A stretch of DNA of 64,000 bases from Puccinellia tenuiflora (Eukaryota > Streptophyta > Magnoliopsida > Poales > Poaceae): contig QRDG01002501.1 in assembly GCA_012064385.1 (NCBI GenBank), positions 8,933 to 72,932 of the forward strand, given 5' to 3'. Made by a program: the position numbers and the translations under genes. Positions 12,701 through 22,672 of this stretch are shown here, in pieces. Under the pieces are notes generated by a model. That model was not told where the DNA came from and ran no database searches. It was given only the letters and a program-made list of their open reading frames with translations. The first letter of the stretch is position 1, and every line of letters starts with the position of its first letter.

Positions 12701-13513
12701 TCTTCTCCGGGCGGACACACTCATCTCCTGGTGGCAGTCGACAAGTTCACGAAGTGGATCGAAGCCGTGCCCATCACAAGTTCGACTGCCTCCTCGGCAG
12801 TTAACTTCATCAGGTCGATCATCTTCAGGTTCGGTGTGCCACACAGCATCATCACCGACAACGGCTCGAACTTCACAGCCGAAGAATTCAAGGACTTCTG
12901 CTCTGACCAAGGCATCAAGCTCAACTACGCATCTGTCTCGCACCCGCAGTCCAACGGACAAGTCGAGAAAGCCAATGGCCTAGTCTGCAAGGGCATAAAG
13001 AAGCGCCTGCGAGTACCATTGAGGCGCGCCGCAGGCGCCTGGGTCGAAGAGCTGCCACCTGTGCTGTGGAGTCTGCGCACCACGCCAAACAGATCTACCC
13101 AGTACACGCCATTCTTCATGGTGTACGGCGCTGAAGCAGTCCTGCCGTGCGACATCAAGTTCGACGCCCCCCGAGTGGTGGCCTACGATGAGTCTGATGC
13201 AGAAGAAGCACTCGAAGATGACATGGACACCCTGGACGAAGCACGCGACATCGCCCTTACCCGCACAGCCGTGTATCAGCAAGACCTACGCAACTATCAC
13301 GGGCGGCGACTGCGGCCCAGAGCGTTCGTCCCTGGTGATCTTGTCCTCCGTCTCAAACAGAAGAAGGTGCATAAACTTGCCTCCCCGTGGGAGGGTCCAT
13401 ACATCGTGACAGAGGCAATCGGCGGCGGAGCTTACCGCCTGAAGGACTCGAAGACGGGGACAGTCTGCAACAACCCGTGGAACGTTGCGCAACTACGCCG
13501 CTTCTACGCCTGA
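6725..13513 (+). pseudogene. Gypsy gag-pol polyprotein, one frame interrupted by six stop codons
   Basis: From the ATG at 6725 to the stop at 13511-13513 everything lies in one reading frame, with no frameshift. It is broken by in-frame stops TAA 6965, TAG 8213, TAG 8699, TAA 9092, TAG 9332 and TAG 10301. Domains in order are an Ala/Thr-rich gag N-terminus, the retrotransposon gag core (about 8340-8900), a short Cys/His segment near 9205-9280, an aspartic protease with FMDGGSGINII near 9730 in place of the usual DTG/DSG triad, reverse transcriptase with MPFGLKNAGATY and the active-site YVDD (about 10800-10905), RNase H starting at MYFDGSKK (11750), integrase with an HHCC zinc finger (about 12465-12600) and a DDE core (GLDMVGPF near 12675, DNGSNF near 12860), and a C-terminal GPY-like end (PWEGPYIV near 13390). 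No chromodomain is visible, as expected for Tat. The pol part alone (10304-13513) is fully open. Confidence 0.9.
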
Positions 13514-13691
13514 TCGACCCCAATTTGTAACAGTACAATGTCAAGAAGCGGCAGGTTTCAGACGCACTCTTTCCCTCGCCAGGGTACCCGAGGGGACTGG
13601 AAGGGTTTTAATGAGGCGGCCTGCTCGCAAAAGTCAATAAAGTGATTTGAGGAACAAGCTCTCCCCTTTACTTTTATCAGCAAGCAACATA

Positions 13692-14751
13692 AACCTAGGC
13701 CGCCACCCGAATTACTCGAGGGCTGCGCCATACAGGTTCAACCCGAAATCCTCGGCCGCCACCCGAACCACTCGGGGGCTGCGCTGTACAGGTCTAAGTC
13801 AAAACCTAGGCCGCCACAGCTGCGCCATACAGGTTCAACTCGAAATTCTCGGCCGCCACCCGAACCACTCGGGGGTTGCGCTGTACAGGTCTAAGTCAAA
13901 ACCTAGGCCGCCACTACGCCTGGCGCCATACAGGTCCAACCCGAAAATCCTAGGCCGCAACCCGAACCACTCGGGGGCTGCGCTGTACAGGTCTAAGTCA
14001 AAACCTAGGCCGCCACAGCTGCGCCATACAGGTTCAACCCGAAATTCCTCGGCCGCCACCCGAACCACTCGGGGGCTGCGCTGTACAGGTCTAAGTCAAA
14101 ACCTAGGCCGCCACAGCTGCGCCGTACAGGTTCAACTCGAAAATCCTCAGCCGCCACCCGAACCACTCGGGGGCTGCGCTGTACAGGTCTAAGTCAAAAC
14201 CTAGGCCGCCACCTGACGCACTCGGGGGCTGCGCCATACAGGTCCAACCCGAAATTCCTCGGCCGCCACCCGACGCACTCGGGGGTTGCGCCGCACAGGT
14301 CTAAGTCAACCTAGGTCGCCACCCGACGCACTCGGGGGCTGCGCCATACAGGTCTAAACTCGAAAAATCCTCGGCCGCCACCCGACGAACTCGGGGGCTG
14401 CGCCGTACAGGTCTAAGTCAACCTAGGTCGCCACCCGACGCACTCGGGGGCTGCGCCATACAGGTCTAACTCGAAAAATCCTCGGCCGCCACCCGACGCA
14501 CTCGGGGGCTGCGCCGTACAGGTCTAAGTCAACATCCTAGGCCGCACTCGAATCACTCGGGGGCTGCGCCGCACAGGTCTAACTCGAAAAAACCTCGGCC
14601 GCACCCGACGCACTCGGGGGCTGCGCCGCACAGGTCTGACTCGAAAACGCCTCGGCCGCACTCGAAGCACTCGGGGGCTGCGCCGCACAGGCCTGACTCG
14701 ACACACCTCGGCCGCACTCGATCCGCTCGGGGGCTGCGCCATACAGGTTTA
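13692..14751 (+). repeat. Tandem array of polypurine-tract-like units in the Gypsy element
   Basis: About 16 imperfect units share the core ACTCGGGGGCTGCGCC, followed by TACAGGTCTAAGTC and GGCCGCCACCCGA. Units are about 50-57 bp in the right half and are grouped as roughly 100-bp doublets in the left half, where a second, shortened unit (GCCACAGCTGCGCCATACAGG) alternates. The array begins about 180 bp after the pol stop and stops just before the antisense genes. The core nearly repeats the element's own polypurine tract (ACTCGGGGGCTAC at 19541-19553). Reading frames through it are by-products of the repetition and are not counted as genes. Confidence 0.9.
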
Positions 14752-14877
14752 CAGAAGTCTACAAGATACAATTTACTCACTCGGAGGCTACCCCCACCTC
14801 GGCATACATACACTCATATTTCCACTTGGAAAAATTTCTTTTACAAGCTAACGCTATACAACAGCAGTCTACTACTC

Positions 14878-15739
14878 TTATTCTACAGGCTCGCCCTTTG
14901 GCGCATCGAGTGGCCCTACAAGGTGCTCACTAAAACTCAGGACCTGTTGAATCATCTGACGCGCAGCCGCAAGAGTATCGGCGTAATCATTCTCTCCAGG
15001 CAAGCCGTCAAGTACCTTGTGCAATGGAAGATGAGGCCGGTGCATTCGAACGTACGCCAGCGCCGCGTTCGCCCCGGCAACAAGTTGAGCGCCAACGACC
15101 TCCTTCAACGCACTGCCTTCGCGGAACCTCTCCAGCAGCGCAGCCAGTCCATTAGGCTGCTCGTTGTGCGGAAAGTACACCCTGTTGATCTGCCAGAGGG
15201 TTTTCCTACAACCTTCCAAGAGCACAGCAGCCCGCCAGGTGCGATCCAGCATTCTAGCCAGTACACTGCCTTTGGATTTGTTCGACCAAAACGTACGCGC
15301 TTCGGGTGAGTCACTGGCGGCCTCTTTTTCCACCCGCTCGTCCACTCGACTCTGCTCGGCCTTCCAGTCAGAATTCACATCTGCATCAAGACCCAGCACT
15401 TAGAACAGTGAAAGCATAAAGAAGCCGAAGCAAAGCGCTAGAAGGCCAACCTTGCAGCTGTCGACTGATCAAGTCTATCTCGCCAAGAAGGAATTCCTCA
15501 CGCTGGGAGAACGGCGCAGCGGGCCGTGACTTCAAGCGCTCCAACTCCAACTCGGCAACCTTCAGCTTCGACTCGAGCTCAACAACCTTGTTCCTCATGT
15601 AGGTGATCACTCGTTGATCATTCACGCTTCGCATAGGGGCTGGAGGAGCTCGACGACGATGGCGAGTGGGTGCAGCCGAAGAGGTGTCCTCATCCTCACC
15701 CGCACCAGTAGTTCCAGCGACCTCAGGAGCCTCGCCCAT
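14878..15739 (-). pseudogene. Antisense ORF 2 of the Gypsy element, coiled-coil protein with one probable intron
   Basis: On the minus strand, an ORF from 15739 opens with a Gly/Ala/Thr-rich segment. It continues into a heptad-like coiled coil (VITYMRNKVVELESKLKVAE) and reaches a possible GT donor near 15455. A TTGATGCAG acceptor near 15380 rejoins an ORF that runs to a stop at 14878 (contains FPHNEQPNGLAALLERF). The C-terminal part resembles the equivalent part of antisense ORF 1 (a hydrophobic block, a YF/IFP motif, then ALAA-L/F). The two thus look like members of one small family. Function is unknown. A start codon and expression are not proven, and it is labelled pseudogene only because the element is degraded. 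Confidence 0.5.
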
Positions 15740-15928
15740 CTCAGACTGCCAAGTTCGACAGTGTCAAGCAAGGAAAAGAGCACATTCATTCTAGCATAAA
15801 TATGACAGAAGACTCGAAGGCACAAATTCACATTTCAACATCAGCATGTTCGCGGCCAGAAGACCCGCAAACTATATGGTTCATTACAGACCAAGATCAA
15901 AAGTAGAAGAATCTTAAAATAAAGGAGT

Positions 15929-18593
15929 CTACATCGCAGACTCCGACTGAGAACGGCTCTTCCTAGCGGCCAACTCTGCAGCCTTGGCGATTTTCTTCTC
16001 GAAGGTGGCAATCAACTTCGCAGCCAGCTGACTCGCCCGCGCCTTCACACCGCTAAGGGACGCGGTTCTGCCATCAGGCCTCCGAGGGAAGTCGCTGACA
16101 ACCTTCTCAAAATCACCTACGACTTGGTGACCAAGTAGTAGCTGGAAAGTGAGCTCTGAGCCACGTACCGTCTGCGCACGCGTGTAGTCCGCCATGGTGG
16201 TCGCGTTGCCTTCAAACGGAGCCGCAAGCGCGTCAACAGCGACCGGCGGTAGCTGGCTGGGGAAGATGCTCCGGTGCACAGTCGCCAAAGCGCCTGTCAA
16301 CTTCTGCAGCGCCGCCGAGGTATACGTGCAGACGCGTTCGATGAAGCCAACAGCCTCTGTCAAGCCGACATTGGCACTGGAAGTTCCTTCTGGAGGAGCA
16401 CATCCGCAAGTCTCTGCTCCAAAAGAAATCCACACCCGTAAGGCTTCCGCACTCAACAAAAAGCAAAGTAGGCAATGAGCCGAATACTTACTCCCAATGA
16501 CATCGGCGAGTGCGAGCAAGCGGTCGACCTGGGTCTTCTCTAGATCACCCCGGGTTCGCTCACGCTCTTGGGCTTCACCCAGTGATTTCTCCAGCTCCGC
16601 GACCCGCTTCGCCATGCTCTCCCTCTCGCCTGTGGGTCATCGGAGCAAAGTCAGCAATGAAGATAGTCGAAGCACCCCTCGAACGCAAGGGTCCACACTC
16701 ACCTTTCGCCTGCTCCAGAGCAGTGCGGAGTTGATTCCTCTCCTGCTCCATGCGAACGAAGGTGGCGGCTCCCTCCATCTGCTGGCGATAATACGGCTGC
16801 AGGAAACACTAGACATCAATCTGCGCCCGACTATTCTAGTCACGCACATCTTCGGGGGCTACTCCCATCGGGAGCGCTGTTCGCGCACCCGATACAGATT
16901 TTGCAGACTGAGTTAAGGGACACTTACATGCTCAAGCAACCCAGCGTCCACCGGGGTCGCATCAGCAGTTTTCTCTGGCACGGAGGAGGTCGAAGCTTTC
17001 AAGGTCAAAGCGTCACCCGCCTGCGGCTCTTCTTCGGTCGTCTTCGCAGTCTGTTCGAACACGGGAGCAGAAGTGTGCTCCATCTCTGGAGGCGAAGAAC
17101 CAACAGCGCCAGTACGATCGCTGCGACAAGATAACGCAATTCAAGGACTCGCAAAGTCAAAAAGTGCACTCGACAAAACAAGGCGATGGTTGCAAGACTA
17201 ACCTGGTGACATCCAGATCATCTTCGCTGCCCAGGGAAACGGAGGGCATCCTTGCGAATTCAGTCGACGGTGCAAGGCCGAGGGGAGAAGCGACCACAGG
17301 CTCAGCTAGGTCACTCGTGCGCCTCGCACCCGAGGACGACTCGCTCGCCTCATCCTTGTTCTCCAGATCCGCCTGCTTCGTGGGTGACGAAGCCGAAGCC
17401 GAAGTAGTGTCGCCATTCTTTCGCTTCAGCCGCTTCAGCAGCGGCTCCTCATCTTCATCGTCCTCCTCCAACTCTTCATTCGGAGAGGTGGCGGAGGGAA
17501 GTTCATCGTCATCATCCTCGTCCTCCTCCGGGACCTCTGCCTCTTCGTGAGGTCCGTTCTCCATCAGCGGAGGAAGGCTAACATAGCTCGAGCGACCCTG
17601 TCAGCAAATGAAGTATTCGAGTCAGGCAAAACGATTCGACTGAAGAAAATGCAAGACAAGAGCAAAGTACACGACGCTCACCTCAGGCACAGGATTGTTG
17701 GGGCCATACGGCTCGACTGGGCACTTGACGTTGCACGGGTCCGCGGCTCGGAGGCTGGTGATGCTCCTCACCTTCGACTCGACTTCGTCATCATCGAGCT
17801 CATCGCCACCTTCACGCGCCCACATTGGTTGGACGCGACTGCGGAGCGGCTGCACTCGGAGCCTGTAGAAGGTGGCAATAAGGTGCACTCCACCTGTCTC
17901 ACGCCCAAGGCTCTTCAGAAGGCCACGAAGGAGCGTCAGCAAGGGCTTGGTCGCCTCCTTGTCTTCCTTCGACAGCGGGTGCGCCCACGCGTTCGTCTTC
18001 CGCAACGCGCGATCAGCCACAAAGTCGGGAAGCCCTTCTTGGTCGCACCTGATGTAAAACCACTTCTTCCGCCAGCCCTGGACAGAGTCGGATTTCTTCA
18101 TCTGAAAGTAGGTGGTGTCGCCACGCACCTGGATGCCGAAGCCGCCGACTGGATACACCTGCTTGCTCTTCCCAACGTTCCTCCTCACGAGGAACAGCGA
18201 CTTCCACAGCAGCCAGTTGGGAGAGATTCCCAGGAAGCATTCGCAGAGCACGATATAGCTCGCGATGCTCAAGACGCTATTGGGAGTCAGATCGTGGATC
18301 TGAATCCCGTAAGCATACAAGAGACCACGAACGAAATCATGGAGGGGGAACCCGAAACCCCGCGGAAGGAAATCCACGAAGCAAACGCATTACCCATCGC
18401 GAGGAGAGGGGAATACCTCTTTCCCAGGCGCACGCACCGTCGCCTGGTCCGCCGGCGGCAGCAGCCCCTGCGCGTGGAGGCCCTGGAGGTCGGCCTTCTT
18501 CACCGACGATTTCGCCCAATCGCCATCGACCTTCTTCATCACGCTCGCATCGGCGGCGGCGACGGCGCCCTCAGCTGTCTTCGCCCTCTTCAT
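15929..18593 (-). pseudogene. Antisense ORF 1 of the Gypsy element (Transposase_28-like), multi-exon, one in-frame stop
   Basis: This reads right to left from the ATG at 18593-18591. Its first exon (18593-17682) encodes the plant 'putative gypsy-type transposon' domain, with landmarks LPRGFGFPLHDFVRGLLYAYG, LTPNSVLSIASY and WKSLFLVRR. An in-frame TAA at 18390-18392 breaks it near residue 68. Likely introns with GT-AG ends follow: 17681-17598, 17202-17121, 16927-16797, 16702-16631 and 16491-16415. The exons between them encode a very acidic Glu/Asp/Ser tract (17597-17203), a short linker (17120-16928) and coiled-coil segments (16796-16703, 16630-16492). The last exon runs from 16414 to the stop at 15929. 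Tat-lineage elements are known to carry such antisense ORFs, but their role is unresolved. The long plus-strand ORF at 17547-18806 is a shadow of this gene. Confidence 0.7.
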
Positions 18594-19540
18594 CGCGGCC
18601 TTGCTCGCGGGGAGTGGAGAAAAGAACTTGGCAGAAGAGCAACAATGGCGGAGAAAGCTGCGGAGACGACGGAAGGATGGGGATGGAATGGACTGTTCAC
18701 CGCTGCGGTGAAAAATATATACCGCGTGGTCAGTTCATCCAGGCCGTCCTCCACGAAACGGCAATTCAAGACACCATCTGGCCGTCCACGTGTCGCGCGG
18801 AGATAGCAACCGTCGCCGCCTACTACGCATGGGAAACAAGGCGCCATCATCACCCCGCAAAAATTTCGCGCCCAACGGTCCAAATTGAGCGGCGACCGCT
18901 GTCTTCAGTAAATACTGACAGTGGGACCACCCTGTCACGTCCCATCGGACACAGAGTCCAAAAACGTCAGCGCTGACGTCACCTGCGGAGGCGTAGCAAG
19001 TAAGCCAACGGGCTGATGGAGCACCCGGATAATTCATTCGAGTGCAATAAAGATACAGTAAGCTTTAAGAGCTGAATAGACTCGACAAGTCCATTCGAGT
19101 GGAAAAGAAATTCAGTAAGCTCCATGAGCTGAGTAATACTCAAAGCAGTAAGCCAAACCGGCCGAGTACAAAGTAAGTCACGCAAAGCCAGTTGCGACTC
19201 CGTCAGCTCGAGTCTCTTCTTTACTCCCATCGGGAGCGGGCTTTCCGACTGAAGAAAAATTGAGTTTAACCTCAATTGCAAGCAATTCAGCTTAATCTCG
19301 GGGGCTACTCCCATCGGGAGCGCTGTACGCGCTCCCGAATGACTCAGAACAATCGCAGTCGAAAAATCACCGACCAAAGCAATACTCGCAGTTCTTACCC
19401 TGCAGTCGATGTTTCGACTAAGGAATCCTCCATAAGCCCTGAACGGCCGGAGTCGACCAATTTTATTTGTTCCTTTCAGGAACCTGGTGGCATGCCCAGA
19501 AGGAAGGAGTCCTTTACCCGACTCTACGATTCGACCAAGC
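18594..19540 (+). other. Gypsy 3' non-coding region
   Basis: No supported gene. It probably contains the promoter of antisense ORF 1 at its left side. Near 19300-19325 it carries CGGGGGCTACTCCCATCGGG, also present near 16855-16875, which is another copy of the polypurine-tract motif fused to a short inverted segment. Confidence 0.6.
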
Positions 19541-19553
19541 ACTCGGGGGCTAC
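19541..19553 (+). other. Polypurine tract of the Gypsy element
   Basis: ACTCGGGGGCTAC abuts the TGTTGTGG start of the 3' LTR. It is in the position where plus-strand DNA synthesis is primed. Confidence 0.75.
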
Positions 19554-20018
19554 TGTTGTGGGGTTACTCTTCGACTACCCCACGGTGGTGATACCTGGGT
19601 CACGCCAAGAACATCTGCCTTATGACGAGGGCCCAAGGAAGGCCCAAGGAGGACGACGTGCGGCCCAAGATAGTCGACGTTAGGTCATCAGCCTCGATCG
19701 TCTTGTAAGTGCCATCGGCACCGTTCACCCGAGACCTAGCCTACCATATAAAGGCTAGGAGGGTCCCTCGTCTAGGGGAACGCATACGCTCACGCTCATA
19801 GCCGCCATCTCAAACCCTAGCGAGATCGCCATCTCGCCATTGTAGCCACACTCAACATCAATACCAGACAAACAGGAAGTAGGGTTTTATCCTCCGGGAG
19901 CCTGAACCTGGGTAAACGCCTCGCCTGTTAGCCGTCGTGATCACCAGCGCTCATCTCTCTCCCCCTCAATCAACCCGGGGTACTCGATCCAGGGATTTGC
20001 CGAGTCTCAGCCTCGTCA
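19554..20018 (+). repeat. Gypsy 3' LTR (465 bp)
   Basis: Same length as the 5' LTR, with six substitutions. It ends CCTCGTCA directly before the ACCCT duplication. A TATAAA is at 19747-19752. Confidence 0.95.
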
Positions 20019-20023
20019 ACCCT
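20019..20023. repeat. Target-site duplication ACCCT (right copy)
   Basis: Matches 6217-6221. After it the CACTA subterminal repeats resume. Confidence 0.95.
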
Positions 20024-20264
20024 CTAGTGCGCCACTGATATGCACCTTACTAGTGGCGCACCAGCACCCTGACCTGGTGCGCCACTGGTAAGCTTCCATC
20101 AGCCCAGGCAGTATGGCCGCCACTTACTCGTGGCCCATGGGCTCGTGGGTGCGCCAGTATTAAGAGGAATACCAGTGGCGCACCAGCATGGGTGCGCCAC
20201 GGGTATATTACCAGTGGCGCACCAAAGCTTGATGCGCCATTGGTAAAGCCTTTTCCTACTAGTG
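20024..20264 (-). repeat. CACTA subterminal repeats and terminal inverted repeat
   Basis: At least four copies of a 12-15-bp motif around AGTGGCGCACC alternate in orientation. The last 20 bases (20245-20264) read CACTAGTAGGAAAAGGCTTT on the minus strand, the element terminus. Subterminal arrays of this kind bind the second transposon protein in the En/Spm family. Confidence 0.85.
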
Positions 20265-22480
20265 ACCTGTCGGGAACATGCATGACTTGAAGTATGTGCA
20301 TGAGACGATACGTATAACTTGTTGGCTAGGCACGACTACGCATCTGCAAAAGCCACCATCTGTAGCACCTACGAACTTGGAGTGAACCCGATCTCGAATT
20401 AGAGGGGACGTCCCATACTGCCGCCATCATCGAAACTCGACGGTCCAAGAAGAGGACGTCACATACCGCCACCGACCTCAACACATGGGGCTGAAGTCCC
20501 ATCACCATATTGAAGATACGACCATCATCTGTCCACATGACCATGGTGTTCGCCGCCGTCGAAGCCAGGGCGGCCAACCAAGTTCCATAAATCATGTACC
20601 ACCAACACATTAGATCATTTGTTGCCCCAATGCATTGTTCATACGACATGTGTGGCATGCAACCGCCATACGTGGACATTGTAGCGAGACCACCACCGAA
20701 TTGGTCGGCCGATTTGGAAGCCACCAAAAAACGGTTGCGCCCGGCCCTCTTCCTCAACTTCGAAACCCATGGCCGTGATGGGAGATCCGCCGCCCTGGCC
20801 GCTATATATGCCAACACGAGATAAGCACGGGCACCTCGACATCCCACCCTCCTGCATCATAGCAAAGCCATCTCACTGTGGCACCTCCCATTACGGTCCA
20901 ACCACTGGAGATCAGGTTCTCCGCCCTGACTAACCGTGCTAGAAATTCTAAGGAATACACAAAGAACCCCCCCCCCCCCCCCCCCCAATCCTCAGCTCCT
21001 TCCTTCATGTGACCGTTAGGAGACCATATCCCTATTGCCCCCATTACCAACGTCACGCTGCCTTGTTTGACAGTGGCCTCCAGGAGTGGCAAGGAAAGAG
21101 AGGGAGGATGGTGGCAGTGGCGGCTGCCTAGGGTTCACCCCCTCGGTCACCTCGAGGGGGCGACCTACAAGGTTTTTTTCCGTATAATAATATAGCTATA
21201 GCTCCCCTCAATCGTCTCTGTCAAGATACATCGCTGGTTTGTTTCTAATCTAGCAAAAAGGGTTGGTCGCATTTTGAACAAAAGAAAGTTAATGGAGGAT
21301 TTATGTCGAACTAACATTGTTTGAAAATATTTTTTCATACCCCTGACCATATAATTTGAATGTAATGGTTTAATTTATGTATGTCCTTTCTATTCCGTGG
21401 TTTTCTGCTTTTGCATACTTGAACTTTTGTATTCAAAAGGAGAACCAAAGTGTTTTCCACAGCTGAATTGGTTTTATCTTTTGTCCTAGCAATAAAAGGT
21501 ACATAGATTGAGTAGAATAAATGCATATTATAATAAGTATAACAAATATAAGACATAATAATGGAATAAGCATACGGTATTCATATACTTATAATTTTTT
21601 CAGAATATCTCCACCCTAATTACAGATAATATCAACAGATATGTAGCACAAGGTACAACCTTAAAACAAGCACATGTGGGTGCCAACTTTCTGCCACCAT
21701 TATATTCATGTTACATAATGTTGTTAGATAACTAGGGGTGATGTCCCGTGGAACAACCTATCAAAGTTAACTCTCGCATATTATATTAGTGATATATAAG
21801 TACACAATAATATGAAATGATGAATAGTAAACAGGAAATTTAGTGAAAAATACTAGCCCTTGGTACAAAAATATGATATCCAAGGCCAATAATATGTTGT
21901 AATCCATGTAATATAATATGGTACACACAAAATGTGTTATGAATCAAATATATATCTAGTTTCCATGATATATATGTAGCTACATACAAACTTTTTTATG
22001 AAGAAAATAAACTTCACCTCATAACCAATTTGCATGTAATATTAAGTGAGGTACACATGACATCATCAAATTATTTCTTGAAAAAAGCGGCACGTGAATT
22101 CAACTCGTTACAAAGTAAAGTAACACCAGTAAGCAAAACTATACAAAAGTTGCACCGTCACAAATTAAGAAAGAAAAAACGTGTGTCAAATCCATTCCCC
22201 TTGTGCACTTGGAGCAGAGGTTATACAAGGGTCAATGTACATGCAAGCACTATCACTTTTTACAATTGAGAAATATCTAATTAGCATACACCAAAAGTTG
22301 TGATAAACTTAATGATATGCTTATAATTATAGTACTTTGATTAAGGTTCATTGATTAGGCTCCGTTCTGATGTCAGCACAACAATACCTTTCCCGAAGGC
22401 CCCAACCGTTTTCGTCTTTTCTTTTCCTCCAACACCTTTGTCTCTTCAATCTTGGAGTGTTGCAAAGTGAAATTGGATCC
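20265..22480. other. Intergenic DNA, no gene recognised
   Basis: 20270-20870 is GC-moderate, with short unrelated ORFs and no family recognised. A run of 20 C bases is at 20967-20986. From about 21150 the sequence is AT-rich and non-coding, and its right end is downstream of the NAC gene. Confidence 0.6.
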
Positions 22481-22486
22481 TTTATT
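22481..22486 (-). terminator. Candidate polyadenylation signal of the NAC gene
   Basis: AATAAA on the minus strand (TTTATT on plus), about 190 bases past the NAC stop codon. No other canonical signal was noticed nearer the stop. Plant signals are loose, so this is tentative. Confidence 0.35.
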
Positions 22487-22672
22487 TTTACATTGACACA
22501 CCAAGATCTATGAGATCCCTCGGTTCTTCTCCCAATTAACAGTAGTGCATTCTCCAAGAAAGCAATACTGCATATTCCAGGAGGCAGAGACCACACTAGC
22601 TAGTAAAAGAGGCCGTGGTTGGTTTTCTTTAATCTGGTACTGATTGGCACTATTTACCAAGTCTTGTTGCTA

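Larger units (their letters stand above)
6222..20018 (+). mobile_element. Full-length Ty3/Gypsy LTR retrotransposon, Tat-type, with antisense genes
   Basis: The 13,797-bp element has 465-bp LTRs at both ends, a perfect ACCCT target duplication, a TTGGCGCCGTCTGTGG primer-binding site directly after the 5' LTR, and a CTCGGGGGCTAC polypurine tract directly before the 3' LTR. The order is gag, protease, reverse transcriptase, RNase H, integrase (6725-13513), then about 6 kb before the 3' LTR. That 6 kb holds a tandem array (13692-14751) and minus-strand intron-bearing ORFs (14878-18593). The PBS type, the long 3' region and the antisense Transposase_28-like gene are features of the Tat lineage (for example Grande, RIRE2 and Retand relatives). 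It inserted into the subterminal repeats of the CACTA element. Confidence 0.95.
1..20264 (-). mobile_element. CACTA (En/Spm) DNA transposon, left end outside window, with two nested LTR insertions
   Basis: The right terminus is exact: the plus strand ends ...CCTACTAGTG at 20264, which reads CACTAGTAGG on the minus strand, the hallmark CACTA end. Inside it are short subterminal repeats built on GTGGCGCACC in both orientations (about 20030-20235 and again about 6105-6216). They are now split by the Gypsy insertion. Broken TNP2-like and second-ORF (PTTA/TNPA-like) transposase sequences lie on the minus strand at 1-3457, so the element reads right to left. Removing the solo LTR (3517-5396) and the Gypsy element (6222-20018) leaves about 4.6 kb of CACTA sequence in view. 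The 3-bp target duplication cannot be checked because the other end is off the window. Confidence 0.9.

Noticed and set aside
13692..14751. Regularly spaced repeats resembling a CRISPR array
   Set aside because: The sequence is a plant retrotransposon. Spacing varies, the units are themselves similar throughout with no unique spacers, and the array lies between pol and antisense genes.
17547..18806. 419-codon plus-strand ORF in the Gypsy 3' region
   Set aside because: It lies opposite antisense ORF 1, whose minus-strand frame has the recognisable domain and splice sites. The plus-strand product is Arg/Leu/His-rich with no family, so it is a shadow frame.
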